A DNA stretch of 64,000 nucleotides from Cupriavidus sp. MP-37 (GCF_020618415.1 NZ_CP085344.1:638501-702500), one strand, 5' to 3'. Numbered from the stretch's first letter, positions 19,005 through 28,048 are shown. The notes: a model not told the origin generated them from the letters alone. A program made the numbers and translations.

Positions 19005-20495
19005 ATGACCGATCGCGAGCCCAACGATCCCAAGCCTCCCGCTTTTTCTTCCACCGATCCGGACGCCAGCCCGGACTCCGAGGCACGCCCCGATGCCGGT
19101 ATCCCCCCTCCCGATCCCCGCCTGCTGCACCAGATCAGCCGCCGCGCGCGCGTGGCGGCTTGGCGCAAGTCGCGCCAGGCCGGCCGCATCTCGCGCACCA
19201 CGCTGCGCTATGCGGCGTTCATGTTCGGCGCGGGCTGCGTCGGGCTGTTCGCGCTGGTGTTCGCGTGGATCGCCGAAGTGGCGCTGCACTGGAACCGCCA
19301 GCTGACCCAGGCCACGCCGTGGCTGGCGTTCGTGATGCTGCCGTTCGGGCTGGCCGCGCTGCGCTGGCTGACCATCCGGTTCGCGCCGCAGGCGCGCGGC
19401 AGCGGCATCCCGCAGGTGATCGCGGCGGTGACCTTGCCGCCGTCGGGCCCGGCGCAGACGTTGCTGGTGTCATTGCGCCAGTCGATGTGGAAGGTGGTGC
19501 TGACCGCCGCCGCGCTGCTGGCCGGCGCCTCGGTCGGGCGCGAGGGCCCGTCGGTGCAGGTGGGCGCGGCGGCGATGCTGGCCTGGGGGCGCTGGTGCCA
19601 GGAGAAGCTGCGCTTTCGCATCGGCTTCCATCCCAATGCGCTGATCGCCGCCGGCGCGGCCGGCGGGCTGGCGGCGGCGTTCAACACGCCGCTGGCCGGG
19701 GTGGTGTTCGCGATCGAGGAACTGGGCCGCGGCACCGCGGTGCGCTGGGACCGCCTGGTGCTGTCGGGCGTGCTGACCGCGGGTTTCGTGTCGCTGGCGG
19801 TGCTGGGCAACAACCCGTACTTCGTGGTCAAGGTGCCGATGCTGGGCCTGCATGAGGCCTGGGGCCCGGTGCTGCTGTGCGCGGTGGTCACCGGCGTGCT
19901 GGGCGGCGTGTTTGCCAAGGCGCTCAAGGGCGGCGTGCCGGCGCTGCTGCCGGGCGCGTGGCGCGACTGGCCGGGACGGCATCCGGTGTGGACCGCGTTC
20001 GGTTGCGGGCTGGTGGTGGCGCTGCTCGGCTGGGCCACCGCGGGCGCGACCTTCGGCACCGGCTATGAGCAGGCCGCGGCGCTGATCAATGGCGAATCGC
20101 AGGCCACGCTGTGGTTCGGGCTGGCCAAGCTGGTGGCGACCGTGGTGTCGTACTTCGCCGGCATCCCGGGCGGCATCTTCACGCCCGCGCTGGCGATCGG
20201 CGCGGGCATCGGCGAAAACGTCGCGCACCTGGTCAGCGGCATGGCCGAGCCGCGCGTGCTGGCGCTGGTGTCGATGGCGGCGTTCCTGGCCGCGGCGACG
20301 CAGGCGCCGATCACCGCCAGCGTGATCGTGATGGAAATGACGCGCACGCAGGACCTGACGGTGTTCCTGCTGGCGGCGTCGCTGCTGGCGTCGTTTATCT
20401 CGCGGCAGTTCTCGCCGCACCCGTTCTACCACCAGGTCGGCCACACCTTCCGGCGCGAGGCGCTGGCGCTGGCGCGCAAGCCCCAGGCGGGTTGA
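19005..20495 (+). CDS. ClC family chloride/proton antiporter
   Basis: A 496-residue ClC protein. The ATG at 19005 begins a hydrophilic N-terminus rich in Asp, Pro and Ser. The longer open frame upstream crosses the previous gene antiphase. The ion path motifs are all present: GSGIPQ, GREGPSVQ (gating Glu180), the FAIEELGRG block carrying the internal proton-transfer Glu, and GGIFTPALAIGAGIG. About ten or more membrane helices follow the family pattern. No C-terminal CBS domains. The proton glutamate argues for a Cl-/H+ exchanger rather than a channel. The gene stands alone between a hairpin repeat and a divergently oriented later block. Confidence 0.92.
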   Translation: MTDREPNDPKPPAFSSTDPDASPDSEARPDAGIPPPDPRLLHQISRRARVAAWRKSRQAGRISRTTLRYAAFMFGAGCVGLFALVFAWIAEVALHWNRQLTQATPWLAFVMLPFGLAALRWLTIRFAPQARGSGIPQVIAAVTLPPSGPAQTLLVSLRQSMWKVVLTAAALLAGASVGREGPSVQVGAAAMLAWGRWCQEKLRFRIGFHPNALIAAGAAGGLAAAFNTPLAGVVFAIEELGRGTAVRWDRLVLSGVLTAGFVSLAVLGNNPYFVVKVPMLGLHEAWGPVLLCAVVTGVLGGVFAKALKGGVPALLPGAWRDWPGRHPVWTAFGCGLVVALLGWATAGATFGTGYEQAAALINGESQATLWFGLAKLVATVVSYFAGIPGGIFTPALAIGAGIGENVAHLVSGMAEPRVLALVSMAAFLAAATQAPITASVIVMEMTRTQDLTVFLLAASLLASFISRQFSPHPFYHQVGHTFRREALALARKPQAG

Positions 20496-20673
20496 TGCCG
20501 GCGCGGCGCCCAAGGGGCGGCGGCGCCGGCGCCATCGGGTAAGCTAGCGCACGCCCCCTTGTCGCCCTTGCCGTGCGCGGCCGCAAGTGAACCGTGCGCC
20601 ACGATCTTGCGCCGCGCCGGAACAACCCGGCGGGGGCGGGCTCCAACCCGGAGCCTTTCACCAGGAGTCCGTT

Positions 20674-21393
20674 TTGAAATTCCCCGTTGCCGGGCTGGCG
20701 CTTGCCGGCCTGCTGGGCGCCGCCGGCGCCCCTGCCGCCCCTACCGCCACCCCCGCCTCCGCGCCGGCCGCCAAGCCCTCGGCCCAGGCCGAAAACAGCG
20801 CGCTGTCGCCGCTGCTGGCCATGCTGGAAATCGGCAACCCGCTGCCGGCGCTGCCGGACTGCGCCGACAAGCGCTCGCCCGACGGCCGCGATGTCACCGG
20901 TTTTTGCGTCGAACTGAAGGGCGACGGCCTGATGCGCCAGGTCGGCGTGCCGCGCGCACAGCGCCCGGCGTTCATGGATGGTCCCTATGTGGTGGCCTTT
21001 GTCGACCGCAATGCGCTGGTCGGCCTGGTGGTGCCGACTGCCGGCGCCAATTCGCAGCAGGCCGCGGCCGACAGCATCAGCGCGCTGTACGGCAAGCCCT
21101 TCCGCCAGGAGCAGGAGGACATGCCCGACAAGGCGGGCAAGACCGTCAAGACGCTGCATGCCGGCTGGATGCAAAGGCCGCTGACGGTGGAACTGTACGC
21201 GATGCCGGAAGACCCCAACACCGGCACCATCGAGATGCTGCTGCCGCAGGCGCGCGCGCTGATGGCGCACAAGGACGCCGAGGTCGACAAGCAGCTCAAC
21301 CCGGCCTCGGCGCCGGCGGCCAAGGGCAAGGCCGCCGCCGCCAAGCCCGCGCTGAAGGCCACTCCCAAGCCGGAAAGGCCGGGCAGCTGGTAA
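20674..21393 (+). CDS. secreted protein of unknown function (TTG start)
   Basis: A 239-residue protein. The best start is TTG at 20674, six bases after AGGAG, which gives a signal peptide MKFPVAGLALAGLLGAAG ending near AAP. A longer GTG-started frame lacks a signal. The mature part has Pro/Ala-rich ends and a central folded region (about residues 45-205) with two cysteines (CADKRS and GFCVELKG) that could form a disulfide. I do not recognise the family. It is convergent with the DapB-like gene, with a GC-rich hairpin between them. Periplasmic location is inferred from the signal peptide. Confidence 0.7.
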   Translation: MKFPVAGLALAGLLGAAGAPAAPTATPASAPAAKPSAQAENSALSPLLAMLEIGNPLPALPDCADKRSPDGRDVTGFCVELKGDGLMRQVGVPRAQRPAFMDGPYVVAFVDRNALVGLVVPTAGANSQQAAADSISALYGKPFRQEQEDMPDKAGKTVKTLHAGWMQRPLTVELYAMPEDPNTGTIEMLLPQARALMAHKDAEVDKQLNPASAPAAKGKAAAAKPALKATPKPERPGSW

Positions 21394-21400
21394 CGGCACG

Positions 21401-21426
21401 CGCAGGCGGCGACCCGCCCGCCTGCG
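21401..21426. terminator. GC-rich hairpin between convergent genes
   Basis: Arms CGCAGGCGG and CCGCCTGCG with an eight-base loop sit 8 bases after one stop codon and 13 bases from the other. There is no T tract on either strand, so it is a possible rather than certain terminator. Confidence 0.4.
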
Positions 21427-21438
21427 TCGCCGGCAGCC

Positions 21439-22248
21439 TCACAGTCCTTCCATCACCTTGTCCAGCCCCCGCACCACGCCGCGCACGGTGTGGACCTTGC
21501 GGATCGCCAGCAGCGCGCCGGCAACATAGGGCTTGGAGCCGTCGCCGGCCTCGTGCTTCAGGTGCAGGCGCTGGCCGTCGGCGCCGAAGATCACTTCCAC
21601 GCCCAGCTGGTAGCCCGGCAGCCGCACCGCGTGCACCTGCGTGCCCGACATGGTCGCGCCGCGGGTTTCCTTCGGGCCGTTGACCTGGTCGACCGGCACC
21701 GCCTGCGCGGCGGCCTTGACCTGGCCGAGCCGGTACGCCAGCTCGCGCACCGTGCCGGAGGGCACGTCGATCTTGCCGGCCTTGGCGTAGTCGATGATCT
21801 CCCAGTGTTCCAGGTGGCGCGCCGCCATCTCGGCAAACTTCTGCAGCAGCACCACGGTGATGGCGAAATTGCCGCAGGCGAGCACGCCGCGCTCGGCCCG
21901 GCGCGCGGCCGCGTCGATCTCGGCATAGTCGTCGTCGGTCAGTCCGGAGGTGCCCACCACCACGTGTGCGCCATGCGCCAGCGCCTGCAGGATGTTGTGC
22001 TTGGCGATGCCCGGTTTGGTGTATTCGACGTAGACGTCGTAAGGCGTCTCGCCCAGCGACTCGATGCTGGCGGCGGCCACGCCCGGGGTCCCGGCATGGC
22101 CGGTCAGCTGCGCCAGGGTCTGGCCGGCGGCGCCGCGCGACAGGCCGGCCACCAGGGTCATGTCGGCCGCATGGGCCACGCCGCGCGCCAGTTCGCCGCC
22201 GGCCCAGCCGGTCACGCCGCCCACGGCGACACGGATCGGATTGTTCAT
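21439..22248 (-). CDS. DapB-like oxidoreductase lacking the catalytic histidine
   Basis: A 269-residue protein with the DapB layout: nucleotide-binding GGVTGWAGGEL (10-20), GTSGLTDDD (99-107), EIIDYAKAGKIDVPSGT (150-166) and C-terminal VHAVRLPGYQLGVEVIFG. In true dihydrodipicolinate reductase the third block reads E-x-HH-x-x-K-x-D-A-PSGT. Here the His pair is replaced by Ala155-Lys156, while Lys159 and the PSGT loop are kept. The start at 22248 follows GGAG. It probably is not the lysine-biosynthetic enzyme but a related imine or semialdehyde reductase. It lies beside an Lrp regulator and a lysine-type catabolic pair, which hints at a piperideine-like substrate (inference). Confidence 0.75.
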   Translation of the reverse strand: MNNPIRVAVGGVTGWAGGELARGVAHAADMTLVAGLSRGAAGQTLAQLTGHAGTPGVAAASIESLGETPYDVYVEYTKPGIAKHNILQALAHGAHVVVGTSGLTDDDYAEIDAAARRAERGVLACGNFAITVVLLQKFAEMAARHLEHWEIIDYAKAGKIDVPSGTVRELAYRLGQVKAAAQAVPVDQVNGPKETRGATMSGTQVHAVRLPGYQLGVEVIFGADGQRLHLKHEAGDGSKPYVAGALLAIRKVHTVRGVVRGLDKVMEGL

Positions 22249-22293
22249 GTTCTGTTGCTCCGCAAAGGCTGATGGGTCTGGCAGCATACCGCG

Positions 22294-22743
22294 TCAGCCG
22301 GCGGCGCGCCGGCGGTCGAGCTTGCGCGCCAGCACGATCGAGGTGGTGGTGTGGTTGACGCCGTCGAGCATGCCGATCTCGTCGAGCAGCCGGTCGAGCC
22401 GGTCATGCGTGTCGCAGCGGATCGCCACCAGGTAGTCGACCGGGCCGCTGACCGAATTGACTTCTTCGATCTCGGGCAGCCGCTGCAGCGCGCGCAGGAT
22501 CGCGGGCGCGGCCTTGGGCTGCACCGACAGGCCGCAGTAGGCCAGGATCGCGTTGTCTTCCATGCGCTGGCCCAGCCGCACGCCGTAGCCGGCAATCACG
22601 CCGCTGCGCTCCAGCCGCGCAATGCGCGCGACCACGGTGGTGCGCGCGATTCCCAGGTGCCGGGCCAGGTTGGCGGCGCTTTCGCGGGCATTGGCCTGCA
22701 GCAGCGACAGCAGGTGGCGGTCGGTGGTGTCGAGTTCGGTCAT
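22294..22743 (-). CDS. Lrp/AsnC family transcriptional regulator
   Basis: A 149-residue Lrp/AsnC regulator. The N-terminal helix-turn-helix (LDTTDRHLLSLLQANARES, NLARHLGIARTTVVARIARLE) is followed by a RAM ligand domain with the usual VSGPVDYLVAIRCDTHDRLD block. It is divergent from the dehydrogenase gene at 22871 with 127 bp between the starts, and 45 bp upstream of the DapB-like gene on the same strand. It most likely senses an amino acid, lysine being the candidate from context, and controls the catabolic pair. Confidence 0.92.
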   Translation of the reverse strand: MTELDTTDRHLLSLLQANARESAANLARHLGIARTTVVARIARLERSGVIAGYGVRLGQRMEDNAILAYCGLSVQPKAAPAILRALQRLPEIEEVNSVSGPVDYLVAIRCDTHDRLDRLLDEIGMLDGVNHTTTSIVLARKLDRRRAAG

Positions 22744-22870
22744 TGCGTCGGGATGCCTCGTCGTTTCGTTCGATTATGGCGGTTTTTCGTCGTTCTTGGG
22801 CCTTCATTGTGCCGGCCGGGCTATCCATACTCCAGTCAACGGAACCCTCTTTTTTGTGGACGGAGACATC

Positions 22871-24052
22871 ATGCAAGCCTCGAATCTCGGCCGGCAGGCC
22901 CCGCGCGACCTGCCCGCGGCGGCCCGCCCGCTGCACGTGACGGTGCTGGGCGCCGGCAAGATCGGCCGCACCATTGCGGCCATGCTGCACGACAGCGGCG
23001 ACTACCGCGTCAGCGTGGTCGACCATGACGGGCGCCGCCTCGATGGCCTGCCGCGCGGCGTGCTGGCGCGCGCCGGCGATCCCACCGAGCCCGGCACCTG
23101 CGCCGCGCTGCTGGCCGGCGCCGACGCCGTGCTCAACGCGCTGCCGTTCCATGCCGCGATCAGCGTGGCCTCGGTGGCGGCGCGCCTCGGCGTGCATTAC
23201 TTCGACCTGACCGAGGACGTCGCCGCGACCCAGGCCATCCGCCAGCTGGCGCAGGGCTCGCGCTCGGTGCTGATGCCGCAATGCGGACTGGCGCCGGGCT
23301 TTATCGGCGTGGTCGGGCACGACCTGGCGCAGCGCTTCCTGCGCGGCGGTGGCGAGCTGCTGGACCTGCAGATGCGGGTGGGGGCGCTGCCGCGCTACCC
23401 CAGCAACGCGCTCAAGTACAACCTGACCTGGAGCACCGAGGGACTGATCAACGAGTACTGCAACCCGTGCGAGGCCATCGTCGACGGCCGGCGCGTGGAA
23501 CTGACGGCGCTGGAAGGGCTGGAGAGCTTTGCGCTGGACGGCATCGAATATGAAGCCTTTAATACATCGGGCGGCCTCGGCACGCTGCCCGAGACGCTGG
23601 CCGGGCGCGCGCGCCATGTCGATTACAAATCGATCCGCTATCCCGGCCACTGTGCGCTGATGAAGCTGCTGCTCAACGACCTGCGCCTGCGCGAACGCCG
23701 CGACTGGCTGCGCGATATCTTCGACCGCGCCATTCCGCTGACCGAGCAGGACGTGGTGATCGTGTTCGCCACCGCCACCGGCTATCCGGCCGGCGGCGAA
23801 CGCGGGCGCGGGCCGCTGACGCAGGCTTCGTTCTCGGCGCGCATCGGCGGGGTCGACGGCGCGGACGGGCATGTCAATGCGATCCAGCTGACCACCGCCG
23901 CGGGCATCTGCACCGCGCTCGACATGGTGGCCACCGGCGCGCTGCCGCAGGCGGGCTTCGTGCGGCAGGAGTCGATGCCGCTGGACGCCTTCCTGGCCAA
24001 CCGCTTCGGCCGCCACTACACGCAGCATCCGCTCCAGGAGAGCCTCGTATGA
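22871..24052 (+). CDS. saccharopine dehydrogenase-like enzyme, probable L-lysine 6-dehydrogenase
   Basis: A 393-residue protein with an N-terminal Rossmann fold (VTVLGAGKIGRTIAAML) and a saccharopine-dehydrogenase-like substrate domain (MPQCGLAPGFIGVVGHDL, YNLTWSTEGLINEYCNPCEA, AFNTSGGLGTLPETL). It lacks the lysine-ketoglutarate reductase half found in bifunctional enzymes. Size and motifs fit L-lysine 6-dehydrogenase, which deaminates lysine to alpha-aminoadipate semialdehyde. A saccharopine reductase role is the alternative. The stop overlaps the start of an ALDH7-type dehydrogenase by four bases, which would oxidise exactly that product. This coupling is the main support for the assignment. 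The start ATG at 22871 is preferred because upstream residues are not family-like. Confidence 0.75.
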   Translation: MQASNLGRQAPRDLPAAARPLHVTVLGAGKIGRTIAAMLHDSGDYRVSVVDHDGRRLDGLPRGVLARAGDPTEPGTCAALLAGADAVLNALPFHAAISVASVAARLGVHYFDLTEDVAATQAIRQLAQGSRSVLMPQCGLAPGFIGVVGHDLAQRFLRGGGELLDLQMRVGALPRYPSNALKYNLTWSTEGLINEYCNPCEAIVDGRRVELTALEGLESFALDGIEYEAFNTSGGLGTLPETLAGRARHVDYKSIRYPGHCALMKLLLNDLRLRERRDWLRDIFDRAIPLTEQDVVIVFATATGYPAGGERGRGPLTQASFSARIGGVDGADGHVNAIQLTTAAGICTALDMVATGALPQAGFVRQESMPLDAFLANRFGRHYTQHPLQESLV

Positions 24053-25566
24053 AAGCGCAAGAATTTGCTGCCTGCTGGGATTCGCTGGGCCTGCCGCGGC
24101 CGTGGCGGGAAGGGACGCCGGCCGGCGCCGTGACGGTGCGCTCGCCGGTGGACGGCGAGGCCATCGGCCACCTGCCGGCCTGCACGCCGGCGCAGGCCGA
24201 CGCGCTGATCGCGCGCGCCCATGCGGCGCAGAGCACCTGGGCGCTGCTGCCGGCGCCGGCGCGCGGCGAGATCGTGCGGCGCTACGGCGAGGTGCTGCGC
24301 GAACACAAGCCGGCGCTGGGCCGGCTGGTGTCGCTCGAAGCCGGCAAGATCCTGCAGGAAGGGCTGGGCGAGGTGCAGGAGATGATCGACATCTGCGACT
24401 TCGCGGTCGGCCTGTCGCGCCAGCTGCACGGGCTGACCATCGCCTCCGAGCGCCCGCAGCACGCGATGCGTGAGACCTGGCACCCGTACGGCCTGTGCGG
24501 CGTGATTTCGGCGTTCAACTTCCCGGTGGCGGTGTGGGCGTGGAATGCCGCGCTGGCGCTGGTGTGCGGCAACGGCGTGATCTGGAAACCGTCGGAGAAG
24601 GTGTCGCTGTGCGCGCTGGCCGCGCACGGCCTGCTCGAGCGCGTGCTGGCCGCGGCGGCGCCGCAGCACAACGGCATCTCGGCGGTGCTGCCGGGCGGGC
24701 GCATGCTGGGCAGCCACCTGGTGGCGCATCCGGCGGTGCGGCTGGTCAGCGCGACCGGCTCGACCCGCATGGGCCGCGAGGTCGGCATCGCCTGCGCCGG
24801 GCACTTCAAGCGCTGCATCCTCGAGCTGGGCGGCAACAACGCCGCCATCGTCGCCCCGTCGGCGGATATCGAGCTGGCGGTGCGCGCCATCACCTTTGCC
24901 GCGGCCGGTACCGCGGGGCAGCGCTGCACCACGCTGCGCCGCTGCTTTATCCATGCCGACCTGATGGACACCATGGCGAGCCGGCTGATCACCGTGTTCG
25001 ACCGCCTGCCGGTCGGCGATCCGCTCGAAGACGGCACGCTGGTCGGCCCGCTGATCGACACCGCCGCCGGCGATGCCATGGCCAACGCGCTGGCGGCGTG
25101 CCGCGCGCAGGGCAATATCGTCACCGGCGGCGAGCGCCTGCTGGCCGACCGCTATCCGCATGCGCACTACGTGCGGCCCGCGCTGGTGATGACCGATGCG
25201 CAGCACGACACCATGCTGACCGAGACCTTCGCCCCGATCCTGTACCTGATGCCGTACACCACGCTGGACGAGGCCATCGCGCTGAACAATGCCGCCGCGC
25301 ACGGGCTATCGTCGTGCATCTTCACCGAATCGATGCGCGAGGCCGAGCGCTTCCTGTCCTCGGCGGGCAGCGACTGCGGTATCGCCAATGTCAATATCGG
25401 CACCAGCGGCGCGGAAATCGGCGGTGCCTTCGGCGGCGAGAAGGCGACCGGAGGCGGCCGCGAGTCAGGCTCGGATGCGTGGAAGGGCTATATGCGCCGC
25501 GCCACCAACACCATCAACTACGGCGATTCGCTGCCGCTGGCGCAGGGCATCCGCTTCGAAATCTGA
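24049..25566 (+). CDS. aldehyde dehydrogenase, ALDH7-type (alpha-aminoadipate semialdehyde dehydrogenase)
   Basis: A 505-residue aldehyde dehydrogenase. The catalytic Cys293 lies in GTAGQRCTTLRR and the general base Glu259 in LELGGNN. The C-terminal block GGEKATGGGRESGSDAWK and the following TNTINYG are the hallmark of the ALDH7/antiquitin group, which oxidises alpha-aminoadipate semialdehyde or its cyclic form piperideine-6-carboxylate to alpha-aminoadipate. It is translationally coupled to the preceding dehydrogenase. Together they would convert lysine to aminoadipate in two steps. Names such as pcd or amaB are used for homologues. I leave the symbol open. Confidence 0.88.
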   Translation: MKAQEFAACWDSLGLPRPWREGTPAGAVTVRSPVDGEAIGHLPACTPAQADALIARAHAAQSTWALLPAPARGEIVRRYGEVLREHKPALGRLVSLEAGKILQEGLGEVQEMIDICDFAVGLSRQLHGLTIASERPQHAMRETWHPYGLCGVISAFNFPVAVWAWNAALALVCGNGVIWKPSEKVSLCALAAHGLLERVLAAAAPQHNGISAVLPGGRMLGSHLVAHPAVRLVSATGSTRMGREVGIACAGHFKRCILELGGNNAAIVAPSADIELAVRAITFAAAGTAGQRCTTLRRCFIHADLMDTMASRLITVFDRLPVGDPLEDGTLVGPLIDTAAGDAMANALAACRAQGNIVTGGERLLADRYPHAHYVRPALVMTDAQHDTMLTETFAPILYLMPYTTLDEAIALNNAAAHGLSSCIFTESMREAERFLSSAGSDCGIANVNIGTSGAEIGGAFGGEKATGGGRESGSDAWKGYMRRATNTINYGDSLPLAQGIRFEI

Positions 25567-25701
25567 CGGCATCCCGGGGGCGGGCGAGATGGCGCGTAGG
25601 GAACGGTAACAAGCGTTACACGGCCTTGACGCCGTATTACGCGTTCCGCCCGTATAACGTCAGCAAGGCAGGCACATGCCCGTTGCGACCCCAAGGATGA
25701 A

Positions 25702-25905
25702 ATGATGAGAATGCTGACGATTGGACTGGCTGCCGCTGCGGCATCGATGACCCTGCTGGGCGGCTGCGCCGTCTATCCCACGCCCGCCGGCCCGGCGGTC
25801 GGTCCGGCGCCGGTGTACGTGGCGCCCGCGCCGGTGGTGGTGGCGCCGCGTCCGTACTACTACGGCGGCTACGGCTACTATGGCCGCGGCTATCGCCGCT
25901 GGTAA
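25702..25905 (+). CDS. small Tyr/Gly/Pro-rich lipoprotein
   Basis: A 67-residue protein with two adjacent ATG codons behind AAGGA, the second (25705) giving the better spacing. A lipoprotein signal ends in LLGGC (C22). The mature part is Pro/Val-rich, then YYYGGYGYYGRGYRRW. Such tiny lipoproteins with Gly-Tyr tails are common in Burkholderiales and have no assigned role. An outer-membrane or cell-envelope location is inferred from the lipobox. It lies 135 bp after the aldehyde dehydrogenase and appears to be its own unit. Confidence 0.7.
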   Translation: MMRMLTIGLAAAAASMTLLGGCAVYPTPAGPAVGPAPVYVAPAPVVVAPRPYYYGGYGYYGRGYRRW

Positions 25906-25933
25906 GCGGTCCCGGTAAGCGCGCCGGCGCGGC

Positions 25934-26557
25934 TCAGTTGCCGGCCGCGTCGCCGGCGCGGGCGTTCAGGCCGCCCCAGCTGGGCGCGAGGGCCTGGCCG
26001 ATTTGCGGCAGGTCGACCAGGTCCAGCACCCGCCCGACCGTATGGTCGACCAGCTCGGCAATGCTTTGCGGCTTCTGGTAGAAGCCCGGCACCGGCGGGA
26101 ACACGATCCCGCCCATTTCCGTCACCGCCGTCATGTTGCGCAGATGCGCAAGGTTCAACGGCGTTTCCCGCACCATCAGCACCAGCTTGCGGCGCTCTTT
26201 CAGCGTGACGTCGGCGGCGCGCGTGATCAGGTTGTCCGAGAATCCGTGCGCGATCGCCGCCAGCGTGCGCATCGAGCACGGCGCCACCACCATGGCCTGC
26301 GCGCGGAACGAGCCGCTGGCGATGGTCGCGCCGATGTCGCGCACGTTGTGCACGACGCTCGCCAACGCTTCCACCTCGGCGCGGCCGATGTCCAGCTCGT
26401 GCTGCAGGTTCATCACGCCGGCCGGCGAAATCAGCAGGTGGGTTTCCACCGCGGGCGCCGCGCGCAGCACCTGCAGCAGGCGCACGCCGTAGATCGCCCC
26501 GGTGGCGCCGGTGATGGCGACGATCAGCCGTTGCGGTGTGCCGCCAGCCCCGGACAT
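25934..26557 (-). CDS. ubiX: UbiX flavin prenyltransferase
   Basis: A 207-residue enzyme starting [24 protein letters not shown], which carries the FMN-binding GATGAIYG loop. [20 protein letters not shown] and [17 protein letters not shown] are the other signature blocks. It attaches a dimethylallyl group to FMN, making the prenylated cofactor used by UbiD-type decarboxylases in ubiquinone synthesis. The start at 26557 is eight bases after the stop of grxD, so the two are co-transcribed. The longer frame overlaps grxD entirely and is ignored. No ubiD is in the window. Confidence 0.93.
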   Translation of the reverse strand: MSGAGGTPQRLIVAITGATGAIYGVRLLQVLRAAPAVETHLLISPAGVMNLQHELDIGRAEVEALASVVHNVRDIGATIASGSFRAQAMVVAPCSMRTLAAIAHGFSDNLITRAADVTLKERRKLVLMVRETPLNLAHLRNMTAVTEMGGIVFPPVPGFYQKPQSIAELVDHTVGRVLDLVDLPQIGQALAPSWGGLNARAGDAAGN

Positions 26558-26565
26558 GGCCGGAC

Positions 26566-26877
26566 TCAGCCCTTCAGCAGGGTTTGCAGTTCGCCGTTCT
26601 GGTACATCTCCATCATGATGTCCGAGCCGCCGATGAACTCGCCGTTCACGTAGAGCTGGGGAATGGTCGGCCAGTTGGCGTATTCCTTGATGCCCTGGCG
26701 GATGCCTTCGTCGTCGAGCACGTTGACCGTGGTCGGCGCGTCGACGCCGCAGGCCTTCAGGATCTGGATGGCGCGGCCGGAGAAGCCGCACATCGGGAAT
26801 TGCGCGGTGCCCTTCATGAACAGGACTACGGGATTGCCCTTGACGATCTGGTCGATCTGTTGCTGCACGTCGCTCAT
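26566..26877 (-). CDS. grxD: monothiol glutaredoxin GrxD (Grx4 family)
   Basis: A 103-residue monothiol glutaredoxin. The active site CGFS follows GTAQFPM (Cys30), and the glutathione-binding blocks [37 protein letters not shown] are intact. The family binds and delivers [2Fe-2S] clusters with glutathione. The start at 26877 matches the usual N-terminus ([12 protein letters not shown]). It lies between prmC and ubiX, in the conserved order seen in betaproteobacteria. Confidence 0.95.
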   Translation of the reverse strand: MSDVQQQIDQIVKGNPVVLFMKGTAQFPMCGFSGRAIQILKACGVDAPTTVNVLDDEGIRQGIKEYANWPTIPQLYVNGEFIGGSDIMMEMYQNGELQTLLKG

Positions 26878-26997
26878 GGTTTGCTTTTCAGTGGGGCGAG
26901 GCCGTGTCGCGGGCGCCGCCTGGGGAGAATGGGATACCGCGCGGCCGGGCCGCACGGCGGGAATCTGAGGCGATTTTACCGGAATCGCCGCCGCGCT

Positions 26998-27891
26998 TCA
27001 GGGCGCCGCGGCCGTGCCGGCGGGCTGCGCGCCCGGCCAGCGCCCGCCGGTGCAGCGCTCCAGCCCGGCCAGGTCGCGCGCGGTGAAGACCTCGTCGAAG
27101 CCGGAGGCTTCAAGCAGCTGGCGCGTCGCCGCCGCCTGGTCATAACCGTGTTCCATCAGCAGCCAGCCGCCGGGCAGCAGCCGCGCGCCGGCGCCGCCGA
27201 CGATGGCGCGCAGGTCGGAGAGGCCATCGTCGTGGTCGGTCAGCGCGTCGATCGGCTCGAAGCGCAGGTCGCCTTCGGCCAGGTGCGGGTCGCCCGCGGC
27301 GATATAGGGCGGATTGCTGACGATCAGGTGGAAGCGCAGGTCCGGCGGCAGCGCCGCGTACCAGTCCGAGACCAGGAACTCGATGCGCTCGGCGCCCAGC
27401 GCGCGGGCGTTGTCCTGCGCCACCATCAGCGCGCCGGGCGAAATGTCGGTGGCCCAGACCCGTGCGTCGCGCCGCTCGCGCGCCAGCGTCACGGCAAGGA
27501 TGCCGGAGCCCGTGCCGAGATCCAGCACGTTGGGCTGCGGCACCGTGGCCAGGCGCGCGAGCGCCGCTTCCGCGGCAACCTCGGTGTCGGGGCGCGGGAT
27601 CAGCACATCGGGGGTGACGCGGAACTTGCGGCCGAAGAATTCACGCTCGCCGATCAGGTAGGCCATCGGCTCGCCCGCCAGCCGCCGCGCCAGCAGCGTG
27701 GCAAACGCGTCGCGCTGGGCGATGGTGAGCGCGTCGGTGTCGCGCGTGATCAGTTGCGTGCGGCTCAGGCCGGTGACATGGGTCAGCAGCATGCGCGCTT
27801 CCAGCGCAGGCAGGCCTGCCATGGCGGCCAGGGTCTGCGCCTCGCGCAACGTGGGGGTTGCCGGCAGCGCGGTGGAATCGGTGGAGGACAT
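26998..27891 (-). CDS. prmC: peptide chain release factor glutamine methyltransferase PrmC
   Basis: A 297-residue SAM-dependent methyltransferase. It has VLDLGTGSGILAVTLA (SAM motif I) and the glutamine-binding IVSNPPYIA. The N-terminal helical domain contains GEPMAYLIGEREFFG, the PrmC signature. It methylates the Gln of the GGQ motif in release factors, whose gene prfA lies upstream on the same strand. A lipoprotein gene and a terminator now lie between prfA and prmC, so prmC probably has its own promoter here, with grxD and ubiX following. Confidence 0.93.
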   Translation of the reverse strand: MSSTDSTALPATPTLREAQTLAAMAGLPALEARMLLTHVTGLSRTQLITRDTDALTIAQRDAFATLLARRLAGEPMAYLIGEREFFGRKFRVTPDVLIPRPDTEVAAEAALARLATVPQPNVLDLGTGSGILAVTLARERRDARVWATDISPGALMVAQDNARALGAERIEFLVSDWYAALPPDLRFHLIVSNPPYIAAGDPHLAEGDLRFEPIDALTDHDDGLSDLRAIVGGAGARLLPGGWLLMEHGYDQAAATRQLLEASGFDEVFTARDLAGLERCTGGRWPGAQPAGTAAAP

Positions 27892-27924
27892 CAGCGGGGC
27901 AAGGGACGGTTCTGGTGCCGGCTA

Positions 27925-27960
27925 TAAAAAACCCCACCGGTGCGAGACCTGGCGGGGCTT
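27925..27960 (-). terminator. rho-independent terminator after the Ala-rich lipoprotein
   Basis: On the minus strand a stem of about nine pairs (AAGCCCCGCC against GGTGGGGTT, with a G-U pair) is followed by TTTTTT. It lies about 90 bases after the lipoprotein stop and directly before the prmC start, insulating the two. Confidence 0.65.
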
Positions 27961-28048
27961 TGGGGCGGTGCTCTGCGGTGAAGCTTCCGGCTTCGCGCCA
28001 GTGTACCGCTCATCGGCCGCGGCGGGCGCAATGGCCCTGCCGGGACGA

